Assembly: GCF_007655135.1 (NCBI RefSeq)
Contig: NC_045127.1
Coordinates: forward strand, 41,985,538 to 42,049,537
Source: Punica granatum
Taxonomy: Eukaryota > Streptophyta > Magnoliopsida > Myrtales > Lythraceae
Direction: 5' to 3'
DNA: 64,000 nucleotides
Positions 1-11,031 of the stretch are shown in pieces. The notes under the pieces were generated by a model. That model did no database searches. It was not told the DNA's origin and saw nothing but the letters and a program-made list of their open reading frames with translations. How positions within the stretch are numbered: position 1 is the stretch's first letter; every line of letters begins with the position of its first letter. A program made the translations under genes and the position numbers.

Positions 1-561
1 ATTGTGGTCGCTCAGTATTCAGGCTGTCTTCTTGTTGGGAATTTCCTGCAATGCGAAAATAAAACAATGAAAGAGCATAAACTGTTCAGGATTTCAATGC
101 AAGAGTGTAGGGAAGCGAACTGGCCTGGTGGGTGTCGTGCGAGCGCATCGAGGAACGTATGCTGAAGATTCGGCACGGGCAGGGAGAGATGTGCTCGCAC
201 GACGCCTAGTGACGCGCTCTGTTGCATTGAGGGAGGTGCACAGGACAGGCCGATAAACGTGTTGGAACACGTGGAGGCGTAGAGGAATGGTGAAGACTGT
301 AAGTTGTCTACCAGCGAAATTTGGCACGACTCACCAATCATGTGGGAATGCGTGGTAGCTGCAAAATAATAAATAAACAGAATACATGTGATGCATGAGT
401 TTTGAAAATACTAATGCGGTCATTCATATTGACTAGGTCGGTTCAAAGTACAATGCAAGTTTTGAAATTGAAGTCCTAAGTCGATTTTCCACTACGCTCG
501 GGGAGCAAGCAACCATCGCCATGGAAAGTTCTAGTTCGAGGGTCTGGCAGGGGTGTCTATC
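1..561 (-). other. interior of Tat/Ogre-like retroelement, no gene recognised
   Basis: This stretch lies downstream, in element orientation, of the ORF1-like region at 562-2052 and is presumably internal sequence of the same minus-strand element. A 109-codon minus frame (12-341) shows no domain that I recognise, and I see no reverse transcriptase, integrase or protease motif. The element continues beyond the left edge, so gag-pol, if present, is outside the window. Confidence 0.35.
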
Positions 562-2052
562 CTAGGGTGTATATGGACCCCCGCGGGCCCTTTTCCCGGA
601 CCTCTCCAAAGCGGCGTTTGCTCGTGCCAATTCTTGATCGTGCCTCTGTAGCTCGGCACGGATCTGGGCGAGCTCTCTCTGTAGTTGGCGCTGATCAACA
701 AGTTGCTCGTCCTTCTCTGCGACTTCTCGACGAAGACGATCTCTTTCGGCTCTAAGATGAGTGAGCTCGGCTTGGATGTCCATATTCGGAGTGAGAGTTA
801 CGCCGGGTGACCCGCCATCTCCGACTCGCGGAGAGTTGACGAGATCCTCGTGTGCTGCTGGACCCCATCAGTAGAAGCGAAGGATGTATTCTTCTGTAAC
901 TTGGAAATCCCGCTCATCAAGGGTCGGATGCTCGGGGAAGTATGGACCCTCGATAATCACAGTTCGCCACGTATCTAGGATCTGTTCGACGTTACTTTGG
1001 CGATCTGCGGGTGTCTGATTCTCCCGCCAAATATGTTCAAATCTAGTTCGCGCCGTATCCTCGGGGACCGTCTGTAAGCCACCGAGCTGCCTCACTACTC
1101 GCGCCGGAAAATAAGTGGTGGACCCCGCAAGACTTATGAGTGGGACTCCATAAAAATCAGGACACCTAAGGGCCATGGGTCCAGGTGGCATCCACGCGGC
1201 ACGCCACTTGAAGCCCCTAGGTGCTATTTCACGAAAAATTTTGATCCACTCAGAGACATTACGTTCTTCCACACGCAGGAGGGGTAGAAATCGAGAAATA
1301 ATTGACTCTGGACCATTAAAATACATAATCGAGCGCATCAGACGCAGAGGGTTTGCGTGACTTTGGAGCCAAATTTGTAAATGCATAGGGGATCCTCTTA
1401 TCCTTCGGTCGCATGTTCTCAAGACGCGGTCGAGGGACCGGATGGTCTCAGTCACGAGGGCTACCTCATAACCACGCCCTCCGACCACTTGGAGGACAAC
1501 GCTGGCCAAGGCCGCATCGATGAGACTATGCGAGCGAGGGAATAAGAGGGTCCCAAAGATTAGCAATAAGACAGCATGACATAAATCCTTTCGAAGAAAA
1601 TCCACTTGGACCCTATGCGCTCGTGACTCAATAAAAAATAGGAGTTTCTCGATTGCAATCTCCGTGCTGCCGGAGTATGCGAGTTCAGCATTCGAACGAG
1701 TCGTGGGAACCCTGAGTAGGCGTGAGACTAGGGTTGGTCGGGCGGTGTAGAAGTTGGGTTCTACAATGCCGTGGACAACTGCGGTTCGACCGATGAGTGT
1801 CTGGTACTCCTCAATGGTTGGCGTGAGCTCGGTACCCTGTATGTCGAAGACGGCACAACTTGGGTTCCAGAATGCGATGGCGGCTTCGAGGAAATTCTAA
1901 TCAACTTGCCGAGTAGCCAGCAAAGGGATATCCCCTAGGAACGCAGAGATGTAACGGCGGTCGACTGAGCGTAATGCTCCCCATATACGGGTAATCTCCT
2001 CGAGCGGTGGTGTGACTCTGTCGAGGCGCGGGTAGGAGACCGGGCGTGACAT
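562..2052 (-). pseudogene. Tat/Ogre-type retrotransposon ORF1-like protein (DUF7745-like), two nonsense codons
   Basis: One minus-strand reading frame runs from ATG at 2052-2050 to TAG at 562. It is interrupted by two in-frame stops: TAG shortly before the residues NFLEAAIAFWNP (near 1897), and TGA at 868-870 after EEYILRFY. Apart from these stops the frame continues without a shift. The protein opens with MSRPVSYPRLDRV. Its middle (for example IWLQSHANPLRLM, GFKWRAAWMPPG and RVVRQLGGLQTVP) resembles the plant domain called DUF7745, which I know from proteins of Ty3-gypsy elements. The end (562-783) is a charged coiled coil rich in LRAERDRLRREV-type heptads. Its position just inside an LTR and primer site fits the extra ORF1 that precedes gag in Ogre/Tat elements. 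The family assignment is from memory; a host-domesticated relative is unlikely given the stops. Confidence 0.6.
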
Positions 2053-2630
2053 CCCTTACCAAGATGAAAGGAAAATCGACTTAAGACTAGTCAATACAAA
2101 TGACACCCTAATTTTGAAATTGGATGATGCATGCATGTAGAAAATAAAAATGCCCACGGCTTAATTAATAGTATACATCGCACATCTCTCTCAAGAACAG
2201 AAAATATTCAAATTGGCGCGCAGGCCGACTCAAGGACTGTTGTTGGAGTCGAGTTGGAGGATGGCGTGGAGCTCCTGCAGAATGCATGGTTTTAGTACTA
2301 CAGGGACCGTGCTACGTAAGGATGGGGGCTCCCGACTCAAGGGTGTCAATTCCTTGAAATCGAGCGGGGATCTTTGGGGGCCTAATTGACGGTCCAACCG
2401 TGCGACGTACCCTTACTCGGAACCCCTATCTAACCTATATTTCCTAAAATCGATTGTGGGACGCGACCCGTAGGTACCTGAATCTAGTATGATATGCAAT
2501 GTGCGTGCGAGAAATAAAAGTGCGTAAAGTAGATAAGCGGGAAATTGCGAAAAGCGATAAATAAACAAGCAAACAAAGCAAGTGAGAACGAGCCCGAACC
2601 CTCTAAGTGTCTCCAGTGGAGTTGCCAAGC
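2053..2630 (-). other. retroelement 5' leader with primer-binding site
   Basis: This is the untranslated leader between the LTR (2631-5628) and the ORF1-like frame. Read on the minus strand, the LTR ends in GGTGCGATCA. Two bases later comes TTGGCAACTCCACTGGAG (2628-2611). That resembles the TGGCGACTC-type primer-binding site of Ogre/Tat elements, which pairs with an arginine tRNA (from memory). No other gene is seen; open frames at 2413-2799 are short and unsupported. Confidence 0.5.
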
Positions 2631-5628
2631 TGATCGCACCCGAATTTCGTCTCGTCGAGGCACGCATGCACGCGCCTATGCAACGCGGCTTAGGCGTGTC
2701 CACCTTCCTGGGGACGCGCGACGGACGCACGTGAGAAGGAGTCGCCACTTACCATTTTACTACCCGAAGGTCAAGGGCCGGCAAGTTACCCGGGTCTAGG
2801 GGTACGGGGTACACCTAAGATGCTAAGGCAATGGTCTGTACGGAATCGAAAATTCCGAATTCGGGGGTTCTATTACGTATGGGCCTATATCCCACACGCC
2901 CTTTCGGTACTCTAGCTTGTCTAGGCTTGCCATTTTAATTTAATTACCGTTTTATTAAGTTCCGCTCATCTTATGCGTTTTGACACCGTAAATTCGAAGA
3001 AACACTCTGACCGTCCACTCTCCGACGGGGATTTTACATGAATATATGTATAATATAAAACTTTACATTGTTCTCTCAAATAAATAAAAGACAAACTACA
3101 ATGACTAAATCCCGGTCGGTTCGCATTCGGCCATGATTTCACTCATGCTCACCGTATAGTTTAGAAAAGACCGGAAATTAAATTAAACGCGCACTCGGCG
3201 TATGGGGGTATTGGATCCCGTGATCGACGGTTATGGGCGTTGGACCCAGTGTGAATCGAGTCCTACGGGATCAGGCTTGATCCGCATAACAATCAAGTGC
3301 AAAAGATGTAACAAGCAATCTCAAATAAACAATCAATGGGGTTTTGTTATCGCCGAATTTACGTGAATTAACTGATTATTACCCGAGGTATCTTGGCATA
3401 CAAATCCTACCTTAAAATAAGCAAAAAGGGGTGATGGATAGGGTATATAGCATCCGGCATTATTTTAACGGACCCGACAGACGTGATGTCCATAGTCAAC
3501 TCTCGAATGTGTGGGTTGTTTTTAGATTATTTTGTATCGTGACAATATGGCTTTTACAGATTAAAAGTATTTTCACCTAAAACCCAAAAAACCTAACCCT
3601 CTAATTGACTATTGCCCATGTTTGATTTAAGCCGAGTTTGTGATTAATTTGTTTTCCCATGTTTTGACCAATTCTATGCACAAACCTACGCTAGGATCAC
3701 GGCAGAACAATAACCTGTAATCATGCCCTTGAATCGGTAAATATGTGTGTGCATGAAAATCAAGATTACGTTGTACGTATCTCGGTGCTTTTGAAATTGT
3801 GAATTTTGAAAAGGGCATGACTAACAGTTCTTGAACTGTCGACGCGATTACAAATTATTAATCAATTCGTGCAATCCAATTAAAGAAATCAAGTGATTTA
3901 ATTTAGCCAAATTTAACGTCCCGATTATCCCGTATGTAGAATTTTAGGTTAATTAAAACCTTGCCGAATGCTTTAGTCTGCGGATTTCGAGCCGTCGAGA
4001 TAGCCATTAGTTGACCGCCCGATAAACTCTAATTTCCGACATGGTCATATAATTACAAAAATGAAATATTTAAATGGGGCACATGCATTGTCGGTGGGTG
4101 ATCCAAGTAGAAAAGGGCCGGATATTTTAGAAAATATCCAGGGGACTGAATTGAACGATTTAAAAGAGCAGGGACTGATTTGAAAAAATTGGGGACTAAT
4201 TTGAAAATTCTAAAAAATTAGGGACTGATCTGGAAATTCTAAAAAATGGGGATTTTGTAAAAAAAATTACTGAAAATGTCCTAGGACTTAATTGAAATGA
4301 ATGTGAAAATCGGGACTGATCTGAAAACAAAAAAAATGACCCCAAGACTAAACTACAACAACTTGAAAAGTTCCTAAGGATTCTTGAAAAAATTATGGGA
4401 ATTCCAAGGCTGATTGGAAAATAGTAAAATGACTGGGACTTTATTGAAAAGAATTTTTGAAATTCGGGGCAAATTTGAAAAGGGTGAAAAATGGCCCCGG
4501 GACTAAACTGAAACAACTTGAAAAGTTCTTTGGGATGCTTAGAATATTCTGAACAATCCAAGGACAGATTAGAAAATAGTAAAATGACCGAGACTTGATT
4601 GAAAATAATTTTAGAATTCGGGGCAGATCTGCAAAAATAAATAAAATGGTCCCGGGACTAAAATGTGACAAAACAGAAAGTTCGTAAAATCGAGTTCGGG
4701 ACAAATCTCATCACCCACGCGACCCAAGAACACTCATTTCACATTGTATCCATCAAGCAAGCAATAATATTCAGGAAATGAGCCCTAATCATGCCACTAA
4801 GTCGAGAATTTACCTAATCCGGAAAGTTGAGGGGCTTCTCTGTAAATAGTTAAAAAAAATGCAGGACAATTGGGTCGGATCAGGCTAGCCCGCCCGAAGG
4901 AGAAACCGCCTGAAAGAGCGCTGGGCCGGACTGGGCGCGTTGGGCCAAGTGGACTTGGGCTGGGCCTGCGAAGAAAGAGAAATGGGCCGAGGCCCGTTAG
5001 CCGGCGGTCGGGATCTGAGGAGGACGGCGGCGATGGGGTCGCGGGCGGCGGTTCTCGCCCCTGGACACCGCGACGACGGCACGAGAGGGCGCAGGAGATG
5101 GCTCTGGACACCGCCGATGCTTCACCATGGTCGATCGGGACCTCACCGGCGCTTAATCAGTCGGAATCGGGGGGGAAAACTTGCGGTTTTCCGGCGAATG
5201 TTTCGAGTTCTCCGATATCCAAATTGGCCCAAATCGAGAGCAAAATTTCCGTTTCTTCTTACTGGGTCGTGTTCTCCCCCTCCCGAATCCCCTTTCTGTT
5301 TATTTTGATTTCAATTTCCTCTGCTTTCCGTTAAGATTTCGGCCGATTTGGCGGAAATCGCGATTTCGCGATTTGAGGGCTTTCTGGGCCGGCGGGAATG
5401 GCGGGTAGCCGGCGAGTGCTGCCCGACCCTGCCCAAGTCCCTTTTTTTTTTTAAAAGCCGGCGGTCACGGGCAGCCGGTCAACGCTGCCCGGCCCTGCCC
5501 GAATCTTTTTTTTAATACATATATAATTTAATTTAAATAAAATTAAATTTTTTTAAGAAAATGTGATAAATTATGAAATGACAATTTTGCCCCCCTCGGA
5601 GCCGATGGACCGAAATTAGGTGCTGACA
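2631..5628 (-). mobile_element. 5' LTR of Tat/Ogre-like Ty3-gypsy element (LTR copy A)
   Basis: On the plus strand it starts TGATCGCACC and ends GTGCTGACA, so it has canonical TG...CA ends. It is about 3.0 kb long. It shares its start (CGTCTCGTCGAGGCACGCATG region), its middle and its end (GGACCGAAATTAGGTGCTG) with the LTRs at 29794, 44022 and 61468, which have the matching GTGGGCCAAAATTGAGTGCTG. It lies next to a primer site and ORF1-like frame, so it is the 5' LTR of an element running leftward. At 4130-4710 it carries irregular repeats of the phrase GGGACTGATTTGAAA, and at 4870-5450 a GC-rich part. It is about 1.1 kb shorter than copies C and D. ORFs inside it are not genes. Confidence 0.65.
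5539..5628. repeat. left 90-bp direct repeat flanking the minisatellite
   Basis: The terminal 90 bp of LTR A recur at 6388-6479 with about a dozen differences. Shared blocks include AAGAAAATGTGATAAATTA and GGACCGAAATTAGG. Both copies end in the LTR terminus (GTGCTGACA here, GTGTTGACA in the second). The minisatellite lies between them. Confidence 0.7.
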
Positions 5629-5786
5629 ACTTGCCCATCTTTGGTTGCGTGCTCTGATAGAGAGTGTAGCTAAAGACTATAAAAAGCACCTCGTTTGGTC
5701 CTGGCGACCGTTTGGCAATTCTCCTCGTTTTTGCTAATATGTAGGCCTGTTGCAAAAATAGTAAAAACCATAAATTAGTAAATGTG

Positions 5787-6385
5787 GACGCATACTTGAA
5801 AGACATTAAGTGTGGACACGAAGTCCAAAAAGTAGTAAATGCGGACACGAAGTCCGGAATGCAATGAATGTGGACACGAAGTCCAAAAAGTAGTAAATGC
5901 GGACACGAAGTCCGGAATGCAATGAATGTGGACACGAAGTCCAAAATGCAATAGATGCGGACGCGAAGTCCGGAATGCAGTGAATGCAGACGCGAAGTCC
6001 GGAAAGCAGTAGATGCAGACACGAAGTCCAGAATGCAGTGAATGCGGACACGAAGTCCGGAAAGCATTAAATAAGGACACGAAGTTCGAAATGTAGTAGA
6101 TGCGGACACGAAGTTCGGAATGCAGTAGATGCGGACATGAAGTCCGGAATGCAGTGAATGCGGACACGAAGTCCGGAATGCAGTGAATGGGGACACGAAG
6201 TCCGGAAGGCATTAAATGCGGACACGAAGTCCGGAATGCAGTGAATGCGGACACGAAGTCCGGAATGCATTAAATGAGGACACGAAGCCCGGAATGCAGT
6301 GAATGCGGACACGAAGTCCGGAAGGCATTAAATGTGGACACGAAGTCCGGAATGCAGTGAATGCGGACACGAAGTCCGGATAGCA
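5787..6385. repeat. 29-bp minisatellite, about 20 units, each with a short hairpin
   Basis: Twenty copies of a unit close to GTGAATGCGGACACGAAGTCCGGAATGCA are spaced 29-30 bp apart, with a decayed unit at the left end. The core CGGAC-ACGAA-GTCCG is an inverted repeat: a 5-bp stem with a 5-nt loop. Unit variants differ in the linker (AATGCAGTGAATG, AAGGCATTAAATG, AAAAGTAGTAAATG), and neighbouring units often alternate between linker types. The minus strand of the unit has no stop codon and 29 is not a multiple of 3, so all three minus frames stay open and produce long artefactual ORFs. The array sits between two LTR-terminus repeats (5539-5628 and 6388-6479). Confidence 0.9.
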
Positions 6386-6387
6386 TT

Positions 6388-6479
6388 AAAATTAATTTTT
6401 TTTTAAAGAAAATGTGATAAATTAGGAAATGATAATTTTGCCCTCCTTGGAGCCAATGGACCGAAATTAGGTGTTGACA
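6388..6479. repeat. right direct repeat, LTR-terminus fragment
   Basis: Second copy of the LTR A terminus, ending GTGTTGACA. The 196 bp after it (6480-6675) are AT-rich and show no feature. Confidence 0.65.
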
Positions 6480-6675
6480 CCACTGTAATGGATTTCCTAC
6501 AGCTTCTTCATGTATTGTTTCATCTGGAGCTATCAAAAACCATTGAATGAAATAAAAGTATTTTTAAAAATAAATAAAAGTTACAAAATATTAAAATATG
6601 CAACATTCAAATTAAGGTAGATTATGCTTGTATAAAATTATAAAAACTTGTTGAGTGAGATATTAATAACGAATT

Positions 6676-6747
6676 GCGTTTTTAGTCCAATGGTTAGGAT
6701 AATTGCCTTCCAAGCAATAGACCCGGGTCCGACTCCCGGCAAAAGCA
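6676..6747 (+). tRNA. tRNA-Gly(TCC), probably a decayed copy
   Basis: 72 nt that align with the plant nuclear tRNA-Gly(UCC). The D-arm region TAGTCCAATGGTTAGGATA, the anticodon stem and loop TTGCC-TTCCAAG-CAA with anticodon TCC, and the T-arm CCGGG-TCCGACT-CCCGG are all present. Two signs suggest decay. The acceptor stem GCGTTTT/CAAAAGC has mismatches at pairs 3-70 (G-A) and 7-66 (T-C). The T-loop begins TCC instead of the near-universal TTC, which also weakens the B box. It may still be transcribed, but I read it as a tRNA pseudogene or tRNA-derived copy. An oligo-T hairpin follows at 6759-6786. Confidence 0.75.
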
Positions 6748-6758
6748 ATTAATTCCTA

Positions 6759-6786
6759 AAAAAAGATCTTAAATAAGATCTTTTTT
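6759..6786 (+). terminator. hairpin ending in T6, possible Pol III terminator
   Basis: A perfect 12-bp inverted repeat, AAAAAAGATCTT and AAGATCTTTTTT, with a 4-nt AAAT loop begins 12 bp after the tRNA. The terminal run of six T on the plus strand is what RNA polymerase III uses to terminate. Confidence 0.4.
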
Positions 6787-6895
6787 CCCAATTAATAGAG
6801 TTTTGGGAAACTTTTGAAAATGAAAATATTTCCCGAAAAGTTAGAAGGACTTATATGAAGATGAAAAACTATATGGGGAAAAAAGAAACCAATAA

Positions 6896-7075
6896 GGGTT
6901 GGTTCAAGCGATTCGGCATTTGTTCCGCTTAAGCAAGGTCTCGAGTTCAAGTCCTTGTGAACGTAGAAAATCCATGCTGTGAGAATTTTACCTCTTAGTG
7001 GGACGACTCGGCTCGACTGAATTAGTCATGACCCGAATGAGCTTCTGGATACTAGGGTTCACAATGAAAAAAGAG
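6896..7075 (+). mobile_element. tRNA-derived SINE-like element
   Basis: It contains AGTTCAAGTCC, close to a Pol III B box (GGTTCRANNCC), about 45 bp after a possible A-box-like TGGTTCAAGCG. It then runs through CTTAGTGGGACGACTCGG and GGATACTAGGGTTCACA into an A-rich tail near 7065. I recognise this phrase pattern as a common dispersed plant repeat of SINE type. Target-site duplications are not clear. Confidence 0.45.
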
Positions 7076-8323
7076 AAGAAAAAGTGAATTAACAAAAAAA
7101 ACTTATTGATATATGTCAATCAAATAAGAATTCACTTTTAGAACTTTCCTTAAGCTATAAGGATCGATACTAAAAGCCCTCGGGCGTTGCCGCGGTCTAT
7201 CTTATAAAAGGAATTGAAAGTTCGAATTTATAATTATATTTTTAATAATTCCAAAATCATTATAACAATCATTTGTACATTTTATTATTATTTTGCAGTG
7301 AAACCTTCATAAAATATTTCTTATTTATCATTTTCAGTATATGTACTATACCATATTATATTATAGTAAAATCATTGAAATTAATAAATTTTATAATTCA
7401 AATTCGGTAAAACATAGCATTATATATAGAACTAAAAAATAGCATGGAACTAACAAATACGAAAGGTTATATAAATGTGGTTATCACGTGAATTATGATG
7501 ATTTAATTAAAAATATTACTCTAAGTACTTTGACATTCTAAATATTAAAATTAATATTTTATCAAATATCTCCAATTTTTCATCATTTCTCTATGTAAAT
7601 TTATTAACCATCACTTTATTCTCAATATTTAATTAAGAGGTTGTTAAAATATAAATCTAGAATTGCGAATGTGACATTATAATTAAAATAAAGCAAAGTT
7701 AAATTTGGGGGGCTAAATTTGTCAAACATAAAAGTTAGACAAAATGAAAAGGAAAAGGAAAAAAATAAGAGGCCTTATTGGCCTATTGGGCACTTGTCAA
7801 GGTATGGAAGGATTACTTTTTGTAACTATCCTTTAGCCTAAATAAAAGATTATATACAATAATATACTATAAAATGAAGAAGAAGAAGATAATATAATAT
7901 AATATATACTAAAAAAAAGAATATAATATAATATATCATTATGAATTTGTGACAATTTTCCGATTTTCTTCATCTTGGATATAAAGAATTAAGTAAACAA
8001 CCACGTGTAAAGTTAATTCCAACAATTTGACGTTTGTTCTCCTTATAAAATGTCTAGAATTTGAATCTCGTAAATGATAAAAATCAATACTGGAAGACTC
8101 TTATCCCTTAATGATAAAAATCCACATTGGAAGACCCTTATCCCTTAATGGGGTCAGCCTAATTTGACGTGGACCTGTGAGGATTCATTGATATAGGAAA
8201 AAAAGGGGATGGGGGAACAATGGTGGGTAAACAACATATTCTTTTCTTGATATAATTTGGCAAAGCTAATTGGAAAAAAGAACTATCAAATTATATTATT
8301 ATATTATAAGATATATCTATATA
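7076..8323. other. AT-rich intergenic DNA with a SINE fragment
   Basis: No gene is seen. The phrases TCGTAAATGATAAAAATC, CTTATCCCTTAATGGGGTCAG and GACGTGGACCTGTGAGG at 8050-8190, followed by an A-rich tail, look like a diverged relative of the SINE at 6896, with a 45-bp internal duplication. The rest is AT-rich DNA with homopolymer runs. Confidence 0.4.
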
Positions 8324-9710
8324 TCTATATATATATAAACCGGAAGCATTTCGGAAGTTTTCGAGAATAGTAAATTCGTTTTTCATACTTTGGAGTTTCT
8401 CTTTTATTTTTTTTTAAATGTGAATAAATTAATGTACATATAGACATTACGTAACCATCAAGTAAGTAATAATAATATAATAATAACATAAAATAATATC
8501 ATAAAATAGTAATATGATAAAATATAATCTATATCTATATAAAACGGAAGCATTTTAGAAGTTCTCGCGAAGAGTATGTTCTTTTTTCATACTATCGAGT
8601 CTCTTTTTTATTTTGTAGAAAAATGCGAATAAATTAATGTAAATATAAACATTACTGAACCATGAACTAAGTAATAATAATAATATAAAATAATATCATA
8701 ATATAATACAATATCATAAAATAATAATATAATATAATATAATTGTTATTAATTTAATCTTATAGACCGATTTATAAAGTATTTAAATAGGGATTATTAC
8801 TTATGAAACTTGAATAAACAACCAATATTATGAATAAGATGCATCAAAATAATGGCATAATAAAGATTGATCGAAGAATGCATCATGTATTTTTAGTAAG
8901 GATATTGAATTGTCCAAAATTTTCAAATGCTTTATAATGATTGTATTAAATTGAAATATAATTTAACTATGAAGTAAATAATATATGTTTTCCATCATTT
9001 ATATACCGTGTATGATTTTATTGATTAGTTTTTCCATGTATTGCATAGACAACCCTACTAGTATATATATAAGATATTGGTTACAGGCCCCATTTCTATT
9101 TAAATATAAAAATTCCATATCAAATCTAATTTCTCTTTGGTTTAAGTACTATCTTCTTATTTGTCCCATATTCAATACACAGTTTAAATTTCCAACTTTT
9201 TTGAAATTTTCCTTTTTAAATATAAAATTTTAATTCCAAATCTAATTTATCACCGATTTAAGTACTCTCTTCTTATTTGTCCCACGCTTAATGCATCCGG
9301 CGAGTATGGTGGACTTCCCCACAAGTGAAGACCCACTCCACTTTCTTTTCTTTTCTCTTTTTATTTTTATAATTCTAATTTCGTAGAACTTTTTCTCAAT
9401 ATTTACCACTTGATATCTCAAATCCCATGGGTTCCAACTAATATAAGCTTGAATTGAGTCGACTCACTAATGAATAAACCTCTGTAGTTGTGGATTTTCT
9501 CTATTCACGATAATCAAATTCAATCATCCATGCAAACTTGATCATCCCATGCTAATTTTTATATTTAGTAAGAGAGTAACATTAGGACTTCTTTTTTAAA
9601 ATTAACCTTAAATAATAACAAGAAATAATAATCTCTTAGTTTGTATTTCTCTAATATATTATCAAATATATTTTTCTGACGTTGCAGCATCGCGCGGGTT
9701 AATTGCCTAG
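8324..9710 (+). mobile_element. Helitron-like non-autonomous element with doubled 5' end (candidate)
   Basis: The left end begins TCTATATATATATAAACC followed by GGAAGCATTTCGGAAG. A second, similar 5' end begins at 8534 (TCTATATAAAACGGAAGC) about 210 bp later, and the two segments are similar through CATACT..GAGT..CTCTTTT. The right end has GCATCGCGCGGGTTAATTG followed by CTAG at 9707-9710 and then T. This fits the Helitron rule of 5' TC, 3' CTRR and insertion into AT. I see no helicase ORF, and the 3' hairpin is imperfect. Alternatively these are unrelated remnants. Confidence 0.35.
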
Positions 9711-10008
9711 TGGCAATAATTTTGGAAGATTATTTTGCCACCGAACCCATTGAGAAGAGAAATCAATGTGGTGGTGGGGGGGAAGGGTATATGATCGCTG
9801 TCACAAGTCAAGGTTGAAACCAACCCGCTTTTATCGTATCATCACAGAGGAGGAAAAAAGGAAAGCAAAAGCAACTAATAATTCAACAAATGATATATAG
9901 TGCCATCTCTTTGTGGTTGTTAAGCTGGGGGTGGGGTTGCTTTGCTTAACCCATTTCATTCATCCCACCTCCATACTGTTATATCAAGATAAGTCCGTGC
10001 CGAGCGAA

Positions 10009-10056
<48 letters not shown>

Positions 10057-10696
10057 GATAAGTCAGTCCGATATGAAGCTATGGAGGATAACAGATTCGA
10101 ACCACATACAATCCCCACTTAAGGTCCGGATAGATGTGATTCGTCCTTACCTTCCTATAGAGCGGTTACTCGTCCCAAAAGGTCGAAATCTTCATTCATA
10201 ATCTACAAAGAATTGTATTCTCTTAAAGTTTCGAGCAACTTGATAGAGGGTGGTCTCATTTACATACTCCCAAGTCTTTCTTTTTCCTTTTCATATTAAC
10301 AAATAATAACAAATAAGGAAAGGACTAAAACACCAAAAAATATATATATATATATATATGTATATATATGTATATATGTATATATGCTCACTTATTCTTA
10401 AGAATTGCATGCCACTTATGCTCGGGAAATGGATGTCACGTTAAAGTTAATGACAGGGGAGGGAGAGAGAGAAGGGACCTTATTTTCAGAAGGAAACAAT
10501 CAAAACGAACTAACAGGTAAGGACAAAACGTTTTGCAACCTGCTGTCTTCATTGAAATTCTGCCTCCCATTAGCCAACTCAAACTCTTCAGCCTCCTATA
10601 AATATTTAATCGCCTGTCCATGTCCCTTTCCCTCTTAAAAGTTGAGCATTTTGCCTTAACCATAAAGAATTTCATAAAAGCTGAAAACCACGTAGA
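9711..10696. other. intergenic DNA with microsatellites
   Basis: No gene is recognised. It holds an (AAT)n run of about 16 units at 10006-10055, an (AT)n/(ATGT)n tract at 10340-10387, and pyrimidine-rich stretches. The 69-codon frame that reads AAT as poly-Asn is not credible. Confidence 0.6.
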
Positions 10697-11031
10697 GGCT
10701 TTAGGCTGAGGAAATTACATGCAAGCTCTTCATTTTTGTAATTCTACTGCAAAGGACTACCTAGAAGAGAAAATTATTATGGAGTTAGTCATAACTGTTG
10801 TTTTCTTTTGCAGATATCTCTAAACACTTGGAGATGTATAGAAAAAAGAGGCTTAGGGCAGAGGAAGACTTACCAGTAAAATACAAATAATTAAAGAAGC
10901 CAACTTTGAGGCTCGAGACTGAGGGAATTACCAGTAAATTCTTCACTCCTCTTATTCTATTCCAAAGCACTACCTGAAAAAAAAAAGGGTTATTATTAGA
11001 GTTAGTCATAACTGCTGTTTCTCCTCTGCAT
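10697..11031. repeat. imperfect direct duplication
   Basis: 10697-10812 and 10909-11031 share the order GGCT..GACTGAGG.AATTAC, then ..AAAG.ACTACCT.., then GAGTTAGTCATAACTG.TGTTT and a final TGCAG or TGCATAG. About 100 bp of different DNA lies between them. I see no coding meaning. AT-rich, featureless DNA follows at 11032-11501. Confidence 0.5.

Noticed and set aside
4196..4704. Repetitive FQFSPG-type minus ORFs in LTR A
   Set aside because: Degenerate non-coding LTR repeats; frame differs between copies.
5787..6385. CRISPR-like array
   Set aside because: Units are contiguous with no unique spacers, vary throughout, and the genome is eukaryotic.
5543..6536. Long minus-strand ORFs of 217, 159 and 88 codons with histidine/cysteine-rich repeats
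   Set aside because: They are direct translations of the 29-bp minisatellite, open in all three frames; frame is not selected.
9913..10122. ORF with poly-asparagine
   Set aside because: Reading of an (AAT)n microsatellite in intergenic DNA.
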